From an uncultured Acidimicrobiales bacterium (GTDB lineage: Bacteria; Actinomycetota; Acidimicrobiia; Acidimicrobiales; SZUA-35), in assembly GCA_937922805.1 (NCBI GenBank), contig CALAJV010000003.1, positions 1 to 64,000 of the forward strand: a DNA stretch of 64,000 nt. Reading direction: 5' to 3'. The notes beneath the pieces were generated by a model. The model saw only the letters and a program-made list of their open reading frames with translations, was not told the DNA's origin and searched no databases. The first letter of the stretch is position 1. Each line of letters opens with the position of its first letter. The position numbers and the translations under genes were made by a program. Shown here one piece after another: positions 17,614-25,626 of the stretch.

Positions 17614-18963
17614 GTGACCTGGAATCCTCAATCGTGGCGAAACAAGACCGCAGCCCACCAACCAGCCTGGCCAGACCCTTCCGAGCTTGAGCGAGTTGAA
17701 AAAGAGCTGGCTTCGGTTCCGCCGCTCGTCTTCGCTGGTGAAGCCCGAGATTTGAAGTCAAAATTGGCTGCTGTTTCCAGGGGCGAGGCGTTTCTGCTCC
17801 AAGCGGGTGACTGCGCCGAATCCTTCGATGGATTTAACGCGGTGGCCATTCGAGAAAAGCTTCGAGTCATTTTGCAAATGGCTGTCGTGTTGACGTATTC
17901 GTCGGGGGTGCCAGCGGTCAAAGTTGGACGCATCGCCGGCCAGTTCGCCAAGCCTCGTTCCAGCCCAACCGAGACGGTGAACGGCACCGAACTTCCCTCG
18001 TTCCTCGGACATATGGTTAACGACCTTCCGTTCTCTGAGGGCGACCGGAAACCAGAACCGAACCGTCTGCTGAAGGCGTACAACCAGTCAGCCTCGACCT
18101 TGAACCTGCTCCGGGCCTTCACCAAAGGTGGATTCGCCGACCTGCATCGAGTCCAGTCTTGGAACCAAGAATTCGTTTCCAGCTCCAATCAAGGGCAGCG
18201 ATACAATCAGCTAGCTGAAGAGATCGACCGAGCGCTGCGATTTATGGAAGCGACTGGTGTTTCTTCTCAGCACAGCGAGATTCATGAAGCTGAGCTGTTC
18301 ACCAGTCATGAGGCGCTAATTCTTCAGTACGAAGAAGCTTTGACCCGTAACGACAGCTTGACGAACGAATGGTACGACTGTTCAGCCCATATGCTCTGGA
18401 TCGGTGAGCGTACCCGTCAGCTCGACGGCGCCCACGTCGAGTTCCTTCGTGGGGTAAAGAATCCGCTTGGCTGCAAGGTTGGTCCGACCGCAACAGTCGA
18501 TGAGATCACAGCCTTGTGCGAGGTACTCAATCCCGAGCGAGAAGAGGGCCGCTTAACTCTTATCACCCGCATGGGAGCCGAGACCGTAGGCAAGAACCTC
18601 CCACCGCTACTGGAGGCAGTGGCCGAATCTGGGCATCCGGTCGTTTGGGCTTGTGATCCGATGCACGGAAATACCTTCACGTCAGAGACAGGCCACAAGA
18701 CCCGCCACTTTGACGATGTTCTCGCTGAAGTAGCCGGGTTCTTCGACGCTCACCACGGGGCCGGAACCTGGCCTGGCGGAATCCACATTGAGCTGACCGG
18801 CGAAGACGTCACTGAGTGTCTGGGCGGATCTGAAGAAGTTCAGACCAAAGACCTTGGAAAACGTTACGAAACCATGTGTGATCCTCGGCTAAATGGCCGA
18901 CAGGCCCTCGATCTGGCGTTCCGGGTCGCCGAGCTAGTAAAACCGGTCAAGACTACCGACTAG
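17614..18963 (+). CDS. aroG: Class II 3-deoxy-7-phosphoheptulonate (DAHP) synthase, 449 aa
   Basis: First enzyme of the shikimate pathway; condenses phosphoenolpyruvate with erythrose 4-phosphate. Class II (plant and actinobacterial type) is shown by WNPQSWRNKTAAHQPAWPD at the N-terminus, LLQAGDCAESFDGF with the metal-ligand cysteine, and VGRIAGQFAKPRS. The segment CDPMHGNTFTSETGHKTRHF carries further metal and substrate residues. The start is a GTG at 17614. Length is close to plant-type enzymes. The upstream region has three CTAG tetramers within about 20 bases (near 17543-17564), probably the promoter. It precedes the FHA-ABC gene with 63 bases between them. Confidence 0.95.
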   Translation: MTWNPQSWRNKTAAHQPAWPDPSELERVEKELASVPPLVFAGEARDLKSKLAAVSRGEAFLLQAGDCAESFDGFNAVAIREKLRVILQMAVVLTYSSGVPAVKVGRIAGQFAKPRSSPTETVNGTELPSFLGHMVNDLPFSEGDRKPEPNRLLKAYNQSASTLNLLRAFTKGGFADLHRVQSWNQEFVSSSNQGQRYNQLAEEIDRALRFMEATGVSSQHSEIHEAELFTSHEALILQYEEALTRNDSLTNEWYDCSAHMLWIGERTRQLDGAHVEFLRGVKNPLGCKVGPTATVDEITALCEVLNPEREEGRLTLITRMGAETVGKNLPPLLEAVAESGHPVVWACDPMHGNTFTSETGHKTRHFDDVLAEVAGFFDAHHGAGTWPGGIHIELTGEDVTECLGGSEEVQTKDLGKRYETMCDPRLNGRQALDLAFRVAELVKPVKTTD

Positions 18964-19026
18964 ACTCAAGCTCCGGATACGACCAAGGTCCATCAGTGAC
19001 TTTGATCTTTTTTGAGGGCGGGGCCC

Positions 19027-21678
19027 GTGAGCACTGGCGAATATCTAACTATTTGGTTTGATGGCCGACGTCATCAAGCAAAATCTGGAGATGTTATCGG
19101 TCGAGATGAGACCGCCGACATCGCTATTGGTCACGATCAGGTGTCGAGACGCCATGCTGAACTCTGTTTCAGCGAAGGTGTTTGGTCGGTCAGCGATCTC
19201 GGTAGCACCAACGGTCTTGATCAGGGGCAGGGTCGAGTAGATCTGATTCATCTACTTCCGGGTGCCAACCAGGTGTGGCTTGGCCCGCCGGACTCTTCCC
19301 CCAGCATTTCGATCGAACTACCCGAGCTCCCGACCGACAAACCAGCGCCACAGTCTCCGCAGGTCACTCCTCCACCGCTGCCAGCGACGACACCGACACC
19401 CCGACAAGCCGCACCGGTGCCAGCACCACTCCAACCACAACAGCTCACCCCACCACCAACACCACCCCAACCACAACAGCTCACCCCACCACCAACACCA
19501 AGGCACGTCCCGCCACCGCCACCGATTCAGCAGCTCAAACCGCCTGGACCTCAGGCGATGTTGGCCGACCAACAGATGGCCCAGAACCTCGGGTCCCGTA
19601 CGGGGGTCTTGCGCCCGGATATCGCTACTGACTTGACTATTGGTCGCTCGCCAGACTGCGACATCTGCCTCGCAGATCCGCTCGTCTCAAGAAACCACGC
19701 TCGATTGCGTTTGACTCCAGCCGGTGGCGAGATAACCGACCTTGGAACCATTAACGGAACGTATGTCAACGGTCAGCGCATCCGGAGCACCGCTGTTAAC
19801 AATGGCGATGTAATCGAAATCGGCAAGGTTCAGTTCGTTGTCGATGAAGGCAAGCTAGAACAACACATCGCCTATGGCCTCCCGCTCATCGCCGATGATC
19901 TAAGTGTCGTCGTTGGCGACGGCCTCAAGATTCTCCAGAACGTCAGCTTCACGTTGCCTGCCGGATCGATGACCGCCGTCGTCGGACCGTCTGGTTCCGG
20001 TAAGACCACGCTGCTAAACGCCCTGACCGGTAGACGACCAGCTGACACCGGAAAGGTTTACCTAGGCGGTCGCGACCTGTATCAAGCCAAAGACAGTCTA
20101 GGACGAAGCATCGGATTCGTCCCCCAAGACGACCCGGTGCACGAATCGCTGAAGGTACGCCGAGCGCTCAGCTGTGCCGCCAAACTACGGCTACCACCTG
20201 ACTCGTCGAAATCAGAGATCGCTGAAGACGTTGATCGGGTGGCGACGGAGCTTGGGCTCGCTGAACGACTAGATACTCAAATTCGGCGACTTTCCGGAGG
20301 ACAAAAGAAGCGAGTAAGCGTCGGCTATGAACTAGTCGGCGAACCCCAAGCGCTAATTCTGGATGAGCCGACCTCAGGGCTTGACCCAGGTTTGGAACGC
20401 GAGTTAATGAACAATCTGAGAGAGCTCGCTACTAAGGGAACGACCACTATTGTCGTTACTCATAGCGTGCAGAGCGTGGAGCTATGCGACCAAGTCGTGG
20501 TTTTAGCCCCTGGCGGCAAACTCGCCTTTATCGGCAAACCAGAACGAGTTGCCGGCCATTTCAACTGTGGCAGCATTGCCGAAGTTTTCACGCTCCTATC
20601 GGACCGCCCGGATGAAGAGTGGGCGAACAACTTCGCGGCGTCGTCTTCATTTCAACAGTTCGTTTCGAACCCCCCACGAAGAGGACAACAAGAAGCCGTC
20701 TCGCCGCCAAGACGATCGTTCCTAAAAGATCTTCGGGTTCTAACCGGAAGATACATCTCATCGTTGCTCGGTGAGAAGAAGCGACTCGGCCTCATGTTTC
20801 TACAAGCCCCTATTCTCGGGCTTGTACTTGCGCTTGTTTTGCAGAGAAATGCGTTCACCCCCAGCGTTACGGGCCTAAACATCGCAACCTACTATTACGT
20901 GTTAGCCAACATTTTGATCATGAGCTGGCTGGGCGGAACAAGTAGCGTGCGAGAGCTGGTCGATGAACGATCTGCGTTCATCCGCGAGCAAGCGGTAGGG
21001 GTATCTTCTACCGCGTTCGTTTTGAGCAAGTGGGTTGTGCTCGCTGGCGCCGCCCTTATCCAGGCCATTTCGCTTCACCTCATTGCCTCATCGCGACAGC
21101 TAGATCGGCCAGTCCAAGGTGTTCTCATAAGTTCCGGTGATATCGAGTTCATTCTGGCGCTCGCTGGGATCGGCTTAGCCTCAGTCGGCGTTGGCCTCGT
21201 GATCTCGTCGCTAGTAAAAGACACAGCCCGAGCACTAGTGATCTTGCCATTAGCGCTCGTTATAGCGGTGCTGTTCAGTGGCCTATTCATTCCTACCGAC
21301 GGCCAACCAGGACTTGAACAGGCCAGCTTAGCCAACCCAATCCAATGGGGCGGTGCCGCTGGATCGACAACCGTCGACTTGTTGAAGTCAAACAACTGTC
21401 TTTCAAAAGAAGAAAATCCCGATCAGCTCACGGACCAACAGCTCGATGATCTTCTTGATGGCCTGGAACTCGACGACGATCTACGGGCGCGAGGTGAGAT
21501 CATCCGAAACGATATCGATTCCGCTCAACGGGGAAGCCTCAACTGTTCCCAACGCTGGATTCGTACAACCAGCAATCAGATCCTCAACTTCTCGATGCTG
21601 GCGCTACTTTCGGTGATCATGCTCATGGCCGCTGGTTTCGCCACTCACTGGTCACTAAGCAAACCGCAAAATAGGTAG
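19027..21678 (+). CDS. FHA-FHA-ABC transporter fusion, Rv1747-like, 883 aa
   Basis: Domain order: FHA1 (about 1-85; IGRDETADIAIGHDQVSRRH), a proline- and glutamine-rich linker (about 100-175), FHA2 (about 190-270; GRSPDCDICLADPLVSRNHA), an ABC ATPase (about 285-510) and an ABC2-type membrane domain with about six segments (590-880). The ATPase is complete: Walker A VVGPSGSGKTTLLN with Lys326, signature RLSGGQKKRVSVG, Walker B ALILDEPTSGLDPG. The same layout occurs in Mycobacterium Rv1747, an exporter controlled by Ser/Thr kinase phosphorylation through its FHA domains. The start is the GTG at 19027, preceded by GAGGGCGGGG; a TTG five codons earlier is less likely. No kinase gene lies beside it. 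Substrate unknown, possibly a cell-wall lipid precursor by analogy. Confidence 0.9.
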   Translation: MSTGEYLTIWFDGRRHQAKSGDVIGRDETADIAIGHDQVSRRHAELCFSEGVWSVSDLGSTNGLDQGQGRVDLIHLLPGANQVWLGPPDSSPSISIELPELPTDKPAPQSPQVTPPPLPATTPTPRQAAPVPAPLQPQQLTPPPTPPQPQQLTPPPTPRHVPPPPPIQQLKPPGPQAMLADQQMAQNLGSRTGVLRPDIATDLTIGRSPDCDICLADPLVSRNHARLRLTPAGGEITDLGTINGTYVNGQRIRSTAVNNGDVIEIGKVQFVVDEGKLEQHIAYGLPLIADDLSVVVGDGLKILQNVSFTLPAGSMTAVVGPSGSGKTTLLNALTGRRPADTGKVYLGGRDLYQAKDSLGRSIGFVPQDDPVHESLKVRRALSCAAKLRLPPDSSKSEIAEDVDRVATELGLAERLDTQIRRLSGGQKKRVSVGYELVGEPQALILDEPTSGLDPGLERELMNNLRELATKGTTTIVVTHSVQSVELCDQVVVLAPGGKLAFIGKPERVAGHFNCGSIAEVFTLLSDRPDEEWANNFAASSSFQQFVSNPPRRGQQEAVSPPRRSFLKDLRVLTGRYISSLLGEKKRLGLMFLQAPILGLVLALVLQRNAFTPSVTGLNIATYYYVLANILIMSWLGGTSSVRELVDERSAFIREQAVGVSSTAFVLSKWVVLAGAALIQAISLHLIASSRQLDRPVQGVLISSGDIEFILALAGIGLASVGVGLVISSLVKDTARALVILPLALVIAVLFSGLFIPTDGQPGLEQASLANPIQWGGAAGSTTVDLLKSNNCLSKEENPDQLTDQQLDDLLDGLELDDDLRARGEIIRNDIDSAQRGSLNCSQRWIRTTSNQILNFSMLALLSVIMLMAAGFATHWSLSKPQNR
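19431..19500 (+). repeat. 36-bp tandem repeat in the proline-rich linker
   Basis: Two nearly identical units (19431-19466 and 19467-19500) encode QPQQLTPPPTP twice, between the two FHA domains. The unit length is a multiple of three, so copy number could vary without breaking the frame. TP pairs in it are plausible phosphorylation sites. Confidence 0.85.
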
Positions 21679-21735
21679 TGGCCTCATCAACAAATCACTA
21701 GGCGGGAGCCGCCCCTGCTCGTCTACGGAGAGACC

Positions 21736-22512
21736 CTAACTTTGCGTTAGTTGGCCCCGCAGGATGCTGTTGCCGCTATGACTCAGATCCCCGTCATCGG
21801 GTTCAATCGAAACGTCAACCACTGTGTACAAGCCTGTATCGATTTCGGCCGGAACTTCGAAAGTTTGGTCGACCGTTGCAGTATTGTCGACGGTACCAAT
21901 CCATTCGATACCAACTGGAGCGCCCGCGGCATCGACTTGAAGCAACCAAAGCTCATAGGTGGAACTTTCGGGAGCCGACTCTAGAGCATCGATGCCGACG
22001 CTCAAGGTTCGTCCTGTCAGTGCCGCTTCGCCGTCGGCCGATGAGTTTCCAATGGCTGCTAACTCCGCGGCCCCATCAAGTCCGGGGGAATTTTCGCCTC
22101 GTAACCCTAAGGCCAGTGGGATCCCGACCAGGATTACTGCTGCCGCTGAAGCGAAGCCGATCGCCATTCTCCGACCCAAACGCCGAGGCGCCATTTCAAC
22201 CACTGACGAGTCTTGTTCAGCGACCGACTGAGCGAAATCTGGATTGATTCCGTTGCCGACGCCTCTTTGGCTGTCGTCAACCATTGGAGGTGAAGATACT
22301 TGGCGGAATCGGGTTTGGTCTCGCCCGTTTGGAGAATCGAATTCGTCTACTAGTCGAAGTCCACCCGACCGTTCTTGAGCCACCGCAGACGAAATCGAAT
22401 GCCACAGCTGTTCACTTGGCCGCTCGCTTTGTGGATTGGGCAACGGACCGGAACGCAAGGCCCGAACTGCATCTGGAAATTCTCGTTCGAGATCAGAGAA
22501 GTCGGCGACCAT
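21736..22512 (-). CDS. Anti-sigma factor, RskA-like, 258 aa
   Basis: Single-pass membrane protein: cytosolic N-terminal half (1-112), one membrane helix (about 115-137, MAIGFASAAAVILVGIPLAL) and an exterior C-terminal domain containing YELWLLQVDAAGAPVGIEWIG, as in anti-sigma-K (RskA) proteins. Its start overlaps the ECF sigma gene by 20 bases, so it almost certainly controls that sigma factor. The N-terminal region lacks the HxxxCxxC zinc motif of classic ZAS anti-sigma factors and is shorter in conserved sequence than usual. Regulated proteolysis of such proteins releases the sigma factor. Confidence 0.8.
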   Translation of the reverse strand: MVADFSDLEREFPDAVRALRSGPLPNPQSERPSEQLWHSISSAVAQERSGGLRLVDEFDSPNGRDQTRFRQVSSPPMVDDSQRGVGNGINPDFAQSVAEQDSSVVEMAPRRLGRRMAIGFASAAAVILVGIPLALGLRGENSPGLDGAAELAAIGNSSADGEAALTGRTLSVGIDALESAPESSTYELWLLQVDAAGAPVGIEWIGTVDNTATVDQTFEVPAEIDTGLYTVVDVSIEPDDGDLSHSGNSILRGQLTQS

Positions 22513-23047
22513 AGCTACCCTCCAATTCTCTTTGCATCGCTTCTAGCCCTCTTCGCATATGGCTCTTGACCGTACCGAGCGGTAAATCGAGGCGAGCTGC
22601 GATTTCAGGGTGACTGAGGTTCTCATAGAAGCCGAGCGTGATTACATCACGGCGAGCAGGTGGGAGTGTTTGCAGGGCGCTGGCCAAAACCATCTGATCG
22701 ACGACTCCATTCACGGCTGGCTCTACTGCTTGCCTATCGGCGATGTGTTCGTCTGGCGTTGACGGGCGACGGCCCTTGGCTCGGAGAAAGTCAATTGATT
22801 TGAATCGACTAATGCCAGCTAGCCAAGCGGCAATACTCCCTTTCGATGGGTCAAAGCTCAGGCGACCTCGCCAAGCAGCGAGAAATACTTGCTGAGCAAC
22901 GTCTTCGGCGTCATCACCGACGAGCCTTCGACAGATACTAAGAACAAGCGGACCGTATTCATCGAACATGTCGCGCAGAGCTGAGTCTTCGCCGGTGACG
23001 AGACGATCCTCCAACGTTGCGACCATTTCGCAAATCATAGCGGTCAT
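22493..23047 (-). CDS. ECF sigma factor, SigK/RpoE-like, 184 aa
   Basis: Sigma-70 region 2 (MFDEYGPLVLSICRRLVGD and AEDVAQQVFLAAWRG) and region 4 (LPPARRDVITLGFYENLSHP, then PEIAARLDLPLGTVKSHMRR) are joined by a short acidic linker, the two-domain ECF layout. The gene is followed by and overlaps an RskA-like anti-sigma gene. Several in-frame starts (MTAMICEM) crowd the N-terminus; the first is given, and the true one may be up to seven codons later. The target regulon cannot be read here. Confidence 0.9.
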   Translation of the reverse strand: MTAMICEMVATLEDRLVTGEDSALRDMFDEYGPLVLSICRRLVGDDAEDVAQQVFLAAWRGRLSFDPSKGSIAAWLAGISRFKSIDFLRAKGRRPSTPDEHIADRQAVEPAVNGVVDQMVLASALQTLPPARRDVITLGFYENLSHPEIAARLDLPLGTVKSHMRRGLEAMQRELEGSYGRRLL

Positions 23048-23185
23048 ATAGGTTCTTACGCTGGAAAGGCTCCCTAAGATGCACTGTCCGGCGCGAATCT
23101 CGAAGTCGGGACAAATTACCTACGAAATCTCCAGGTTCTGGCCGTTCCTCGACGGCGAGTTGAACTGGCGTACTAGGCTCACGCC

Positions 23186-23968
23186 ATGGCTACTGAGTCC
23201 AGGCTGAGCGATAGCGACACTCGGTCGATCGCAGCCTCGCTTCACCAGGCTCGCCTTAGCGCCAAGCCGGTCGGACTCGTAACGCAGACTTATCCCGAGC
23301 TAACCTGGGATTCGGCTAGAGCTATTGCTCGATGCACTGATGAGCTTCGTCGAACCGACGGCGAGACGCAGATTGGCTGGAAGCTCGGTTGGACCTCGAC
23401 CGTGATGCGGGAAGCTCTCGGGGTTAATCGCCCTAACTGGGGCACGCTATGGGACACCCAGCAGATCGGGTTCGAGCTTGAGCTAGATCGCTTTATTCAC
23501 CCCAAGCTCGAACCGGAATTAGTCTGGCAAGCCAAGGATGATCTCCCGGCTGGGGCTAGCGTTAACGAGGTTAGAGAAGCTGGTGGCGGATGGGCTCTAG
23601 GGATCGAAGTGGTCGATCCAAGATTCCCATCGTTCGACTTTGACGCCCTGGACAATACCGCCGATAACTCGTCAAGTGGTGCAGTTCGCGTTGGTCAGTT
23701 CATCACCCTGGATGCAGAACCTTCGGAGCAGTGCATCGTTTTGGCCAACGGTGTTGAATCCCGTGAGGGATTTGGGAGCGAGGCAATGGGCGACCCGGTC
23801 CAAGCAGTTGCGTGGCTAGCCCAATCATTGGCTAAGGAAGGTTCGATGGTGAAGGCTGGAGACATCGTTTTCACCGGAGGCTTGACCGCTCCGTTTGATG
23901 TAGAGCGTGGCGCGACCTACAAGCTAGAAAGCGACCTGCTAGGTGCAGTCACGTTAGCCATCGTCTAG
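23186..23968 (+). CDS. 2-oxopent-4-enoate hydratase / 4-oxalocrotonate decarboxylase family protein, 260 aa
   Basis: MhpD/XylJ-XylI family member (FAH superfamily). Family features include GWKLGWTSTVMREALGVNRP near residue 70, a metal-binding PELEPE-type segment (HPKLEPELVWQ) and GIEVVDPRFPSFDFDALDNT with the conserved ED/D ligands. Such enzymes hydrate 2-oxopent-4-enoate or decarboxylate 2-oxo-3-hexenedioate in meta-cleavage pathways. It is the first of three paralogues in the window, alone on the left of the aromatic locus, and overlaps the HAD gene tail to tail by 15 bases. It may serve a different aromatic substrate than the pair in the main operon. Confidence 0.85.
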   Translation: MATESRLSDSDTRSIAASLHQARLSAKPVGLVTQTYPELTWDSARAIARCTDELRRTDGETQIGWKLGWTSTVMREALGVNRPNWGTLWDTQQIGFELELDRFIHPKLEPELVWQAKDDLPAGASVNEVREAGGGWALGIEVVDPRFPSFDFDALDNTADNSSSGAVRVGQFITLDAEPSEQCIVLANGVESREGFGSEAMGDPVQAVAWLAQSLAKEGSMVKAGDIVFTGGLTAPFDVERGATYKLESDLLGAVTLAIV

Positions 23969-24622
23969 GCCGAGCCTTCGGGCTACATCAGACCACGACT
24001 GCGCAGCGTTGGCTATATCAAACCACATTGCATCTAGACCGGCCTCGATGGCGCCATCGACATTTAGCGGCTGATCGTCAACGAACAGAATCTGCTGCGG
24101 CCGAGCCTTGACGGTTTCGACCGCCAAGGCAAAGGCCCGTGGATCAGGTTTGAGGATTTTCGTGTCAGAGCAATCAACGATGTGATCAACCATCTGCAGG
24201 AACGGTACGCCAACTTCCCACTCGCGGCCGTGGAAATCACGCATATCGTTCGTTAACACCGACACCCCGAAGCCTGCTTCGAGTGCCGCCTTAGATACTC
24301 GATCGGCCCCGGGGCGGATCAGCTCACGAGTTGGGGGGTCATACAAGCCTCGCATGTAATCGGCTCGGCTTAGATCTATCCCAGCCGCTCTCCCAACCTC
24401 TTCGGCTCGCGCCGTCCAGTACTGACGCTCAGTGAGCCCATCACCAGCGATCATCTGACACCACAGCTGATCAGTCGACGGATCGAGGGGGCCAAGCCAG
24501 GTAAGACTGCCCTCAGGAAGTCCGAAAACTCGTTCAGCCTTGCTATGAAGTTCGACGGGGTTAAGCAGGCAGACACCACCAAAGTCGAGGAGTAAGATCT
24601 CGTATTCGGGATTGTTTGCCAT
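23954..24622 (-). CDS. HAD-superfamily hydrolase, subfamily IA-like, 222 aa
   Basis: HAD fold: motif I ILLLDFGGVCLLN (nucleophile Asp13), motif II VLTNDMRDFHG, motif III Lys in DTKILKPDPRAF, motif IV ILFVDDQPLNVDGA. The usual second Asp of motif I (DxD) is replaced by Gly (DFGG), as in dehalogenase-like and some IA members, so classic phosphatase activity is uncertain. A palindrome matching the IclR-region operator lies 30-68 bases upstream of its start, linking it to the aromatic regulon. It might process a halogenated or phosphorylated intermediate; this is inference only. Confidence 0.8.
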   Translation of the reverse strand: MANNPEYEILLLDFGGVCLLNPVELHSKAERVFGLPEGSLTWLGPLDPSTDQLWCQMIAGDGLTERQYWTARAEEVGRAAGIDLSRADYMRGLYDPPTRELIRPGADRVSKAALEAGFGVSVLTNDMRDFHGREWEVGVPFLQMVDHIVDCSDTKILKPDPRAFALAVETVKARPQQILFVDDQPLNVDGAIEAGLDAMWFDIANAAQSWSDVARRLGLDDG

Positions 24623-24651
24623 TTGGTGAAGCTAGAGACAACCGTCCCACC

Positions 24652-24690
24652 CTTCCACCATCATCCCGTATAGCGGGATGATGGTGGAAG
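24652..24690. promoter_or_regulatory. 17-bp-arm inverted repeat containing TCCCG-N5-CGGGA, probable IclR operator
   Basis: Arms 24652-24668 and 24674-24690 are perfect complements around TATAG. The core TCCCG-TATAG-CGGGA (24664-24678) matches the site at 25568-25582 upstream of the IclR gene (TCCCG-CTATG-CGGGA). It lies just upstream of the HAD gene and beyond the 3' end of the IclR gene. As RNA it would form a very stable hairpin, so it may also end IclR transcription, though no T-run follows. Confidence 0.65.
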
Positions 24691-24762
24691 AATGGCGAGG
24701 GCTGAAAGGTTCAAGGATAAAGCTCGACTTGTTGTCGATTTTGGCGACGTGTTGCGGAGCCG

Positions 24763-25539
24763 TTATCCGCTCCATCCCATTTGCAGTGAGACGGCTCTCG
24801 AGAAAACCGTTACCGCATGGGCGTATCCGATCCGATTCGGGTCCATCCGCTCGCTTGGTCCAGCCAAACTCAGCGATGCAACCGCATAGCCCGTCTCATT
24901 TCGAATTGGGGCGGCCACCGACACCACCCCCATCTCAGATTCCTGGCGGTTCTCGGCGTAACCAACACGACGTATCTGTCGTAGCTGTTCTCTGAGCCTT
25001 CCGACTTCTGTAATGGTATGTTCGGTCGCTGAATCCGGCTGCCATTTGGCCAAAAACTCGTTTCGCTGCTCGGCCGGCAGGAAGGCCAGGATCGCCTTGC
25101 CTGAGCCGGTCCGATGGGCGGGTGCCCGGCGCCCCAGTTCAGTAAAAACCCTCAATGTATGAGGGCTCTCAAGCCGTTCGACGTAGACCACTTCGTTGCC
25201 ATCAAGCACGCCAACTTGCACCGTCTCACCAGTTCGGGCTCGAAGCTCGGTCATCGAGACTAAAACCGCTTCATGCAGTGACCGCTGCTTGGGCATCGCT
25301 GCGACCATGTCGAACGCCGCTAGTCCCATACGGTAGCGACCAGTTACCTGATCTTGGTCAAGGATTCCTTCGTCGGCCAGCGTGCTCAAGATTCGATGGG
25401 TTGACGATGTCGACAGTTGAAGGTGAGAGGCCAGGTCGGCGACCCCCCAGGTTAGGTTGGCAGCCGAGAACGATTTCAACACCCGCGCCGCGTTAGCCAC
25501 CGACGATAAGCGATTCCTCGATGGCCCGGTTGTCGGCAT
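24763..25539 (-). CDS. IclR-family transcriptional regulator, 258 aa
   Basis: N-terminal winged helix-turn-helix (about 12-75: SSVANAARVLKSFSAA, GVADLASHLQLSTSSTHRIL) and a C-terminal GAF-like effector domain (about 85-255; VGVLDGNEVVYVERLES, AHRTGSGKAILAFLP, VVSVAAPIRNETGYAVASL). IclR proteins such as PcaR, PobR and MhpR control aromatic catabolism with pathway intermediates as effectors. The ATG at 25539 (MPTTGP) is preferred to an in-frame ATG at 25557. It is divergent from the dioxygenase operon, with a palindrome in the shared promoter. A second copy of that palindrome precedes the HAD gene. Confidence 0.9.
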   Translation of the reverse strand: MPTTGPSRNRLSSVANAARVLKSFSAANLTWGVADLASHLQLSTSSTHRILSTLADEGILDQDQVTGRYRMGLAAFDMVAAMPKQRSLHEAVLVSMTELRARTGETVQVGVLDGNEVVYVERLESPHTLRVFTELGRRAPAHRTGSGKAILAFLPAEQRNEFLAKWQPDSATEHTITEVGRLREQLRQIRRVGYAENRQESEMGVVSVAAPIRNETGYAVASLSLAGPSERMDPNRIGYAHAVTVFSRAVSLQMGWSG

Positions 25540-25567
25540 GGCATCATCGTAGAGCAACTCATCGGTG

Positions 25568-25582
25568 TCCCGCTATGCGGGA
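25568..25582. promoter_or_regulatory. Palindrome TCCCGC-TAT-GCGGGA in the divergent promoter, probable IclR operator
   Basis: Perfect 6-base arms lie 28 bases upstream of the IclR start and 44 bases upstream of the first dioxygenase start. It shares TCCCG-N5-CGGGA with the site at 24664-24678. The position suits autoregulation plus control of the catabolic operon. Confidence 0.65.
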
Positions 25583-25626
25583 TTGCTCTTCCAGCTGGTG
25601 TGACCGGTGACATATGTTGTCTACCG

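Noticed and set aside
19431..19500. CRISPR-like repeat
   Set aside because: The two copies are directly adjacent with no spacers and are in frame in a protein linker.
21699..21717. Short GGCGG-GAG-CCGCC hairpin between the ABC and anti-sigma genes
   Set aside because: A five-base stem without a T-run is insufficient evidence for a terminator.
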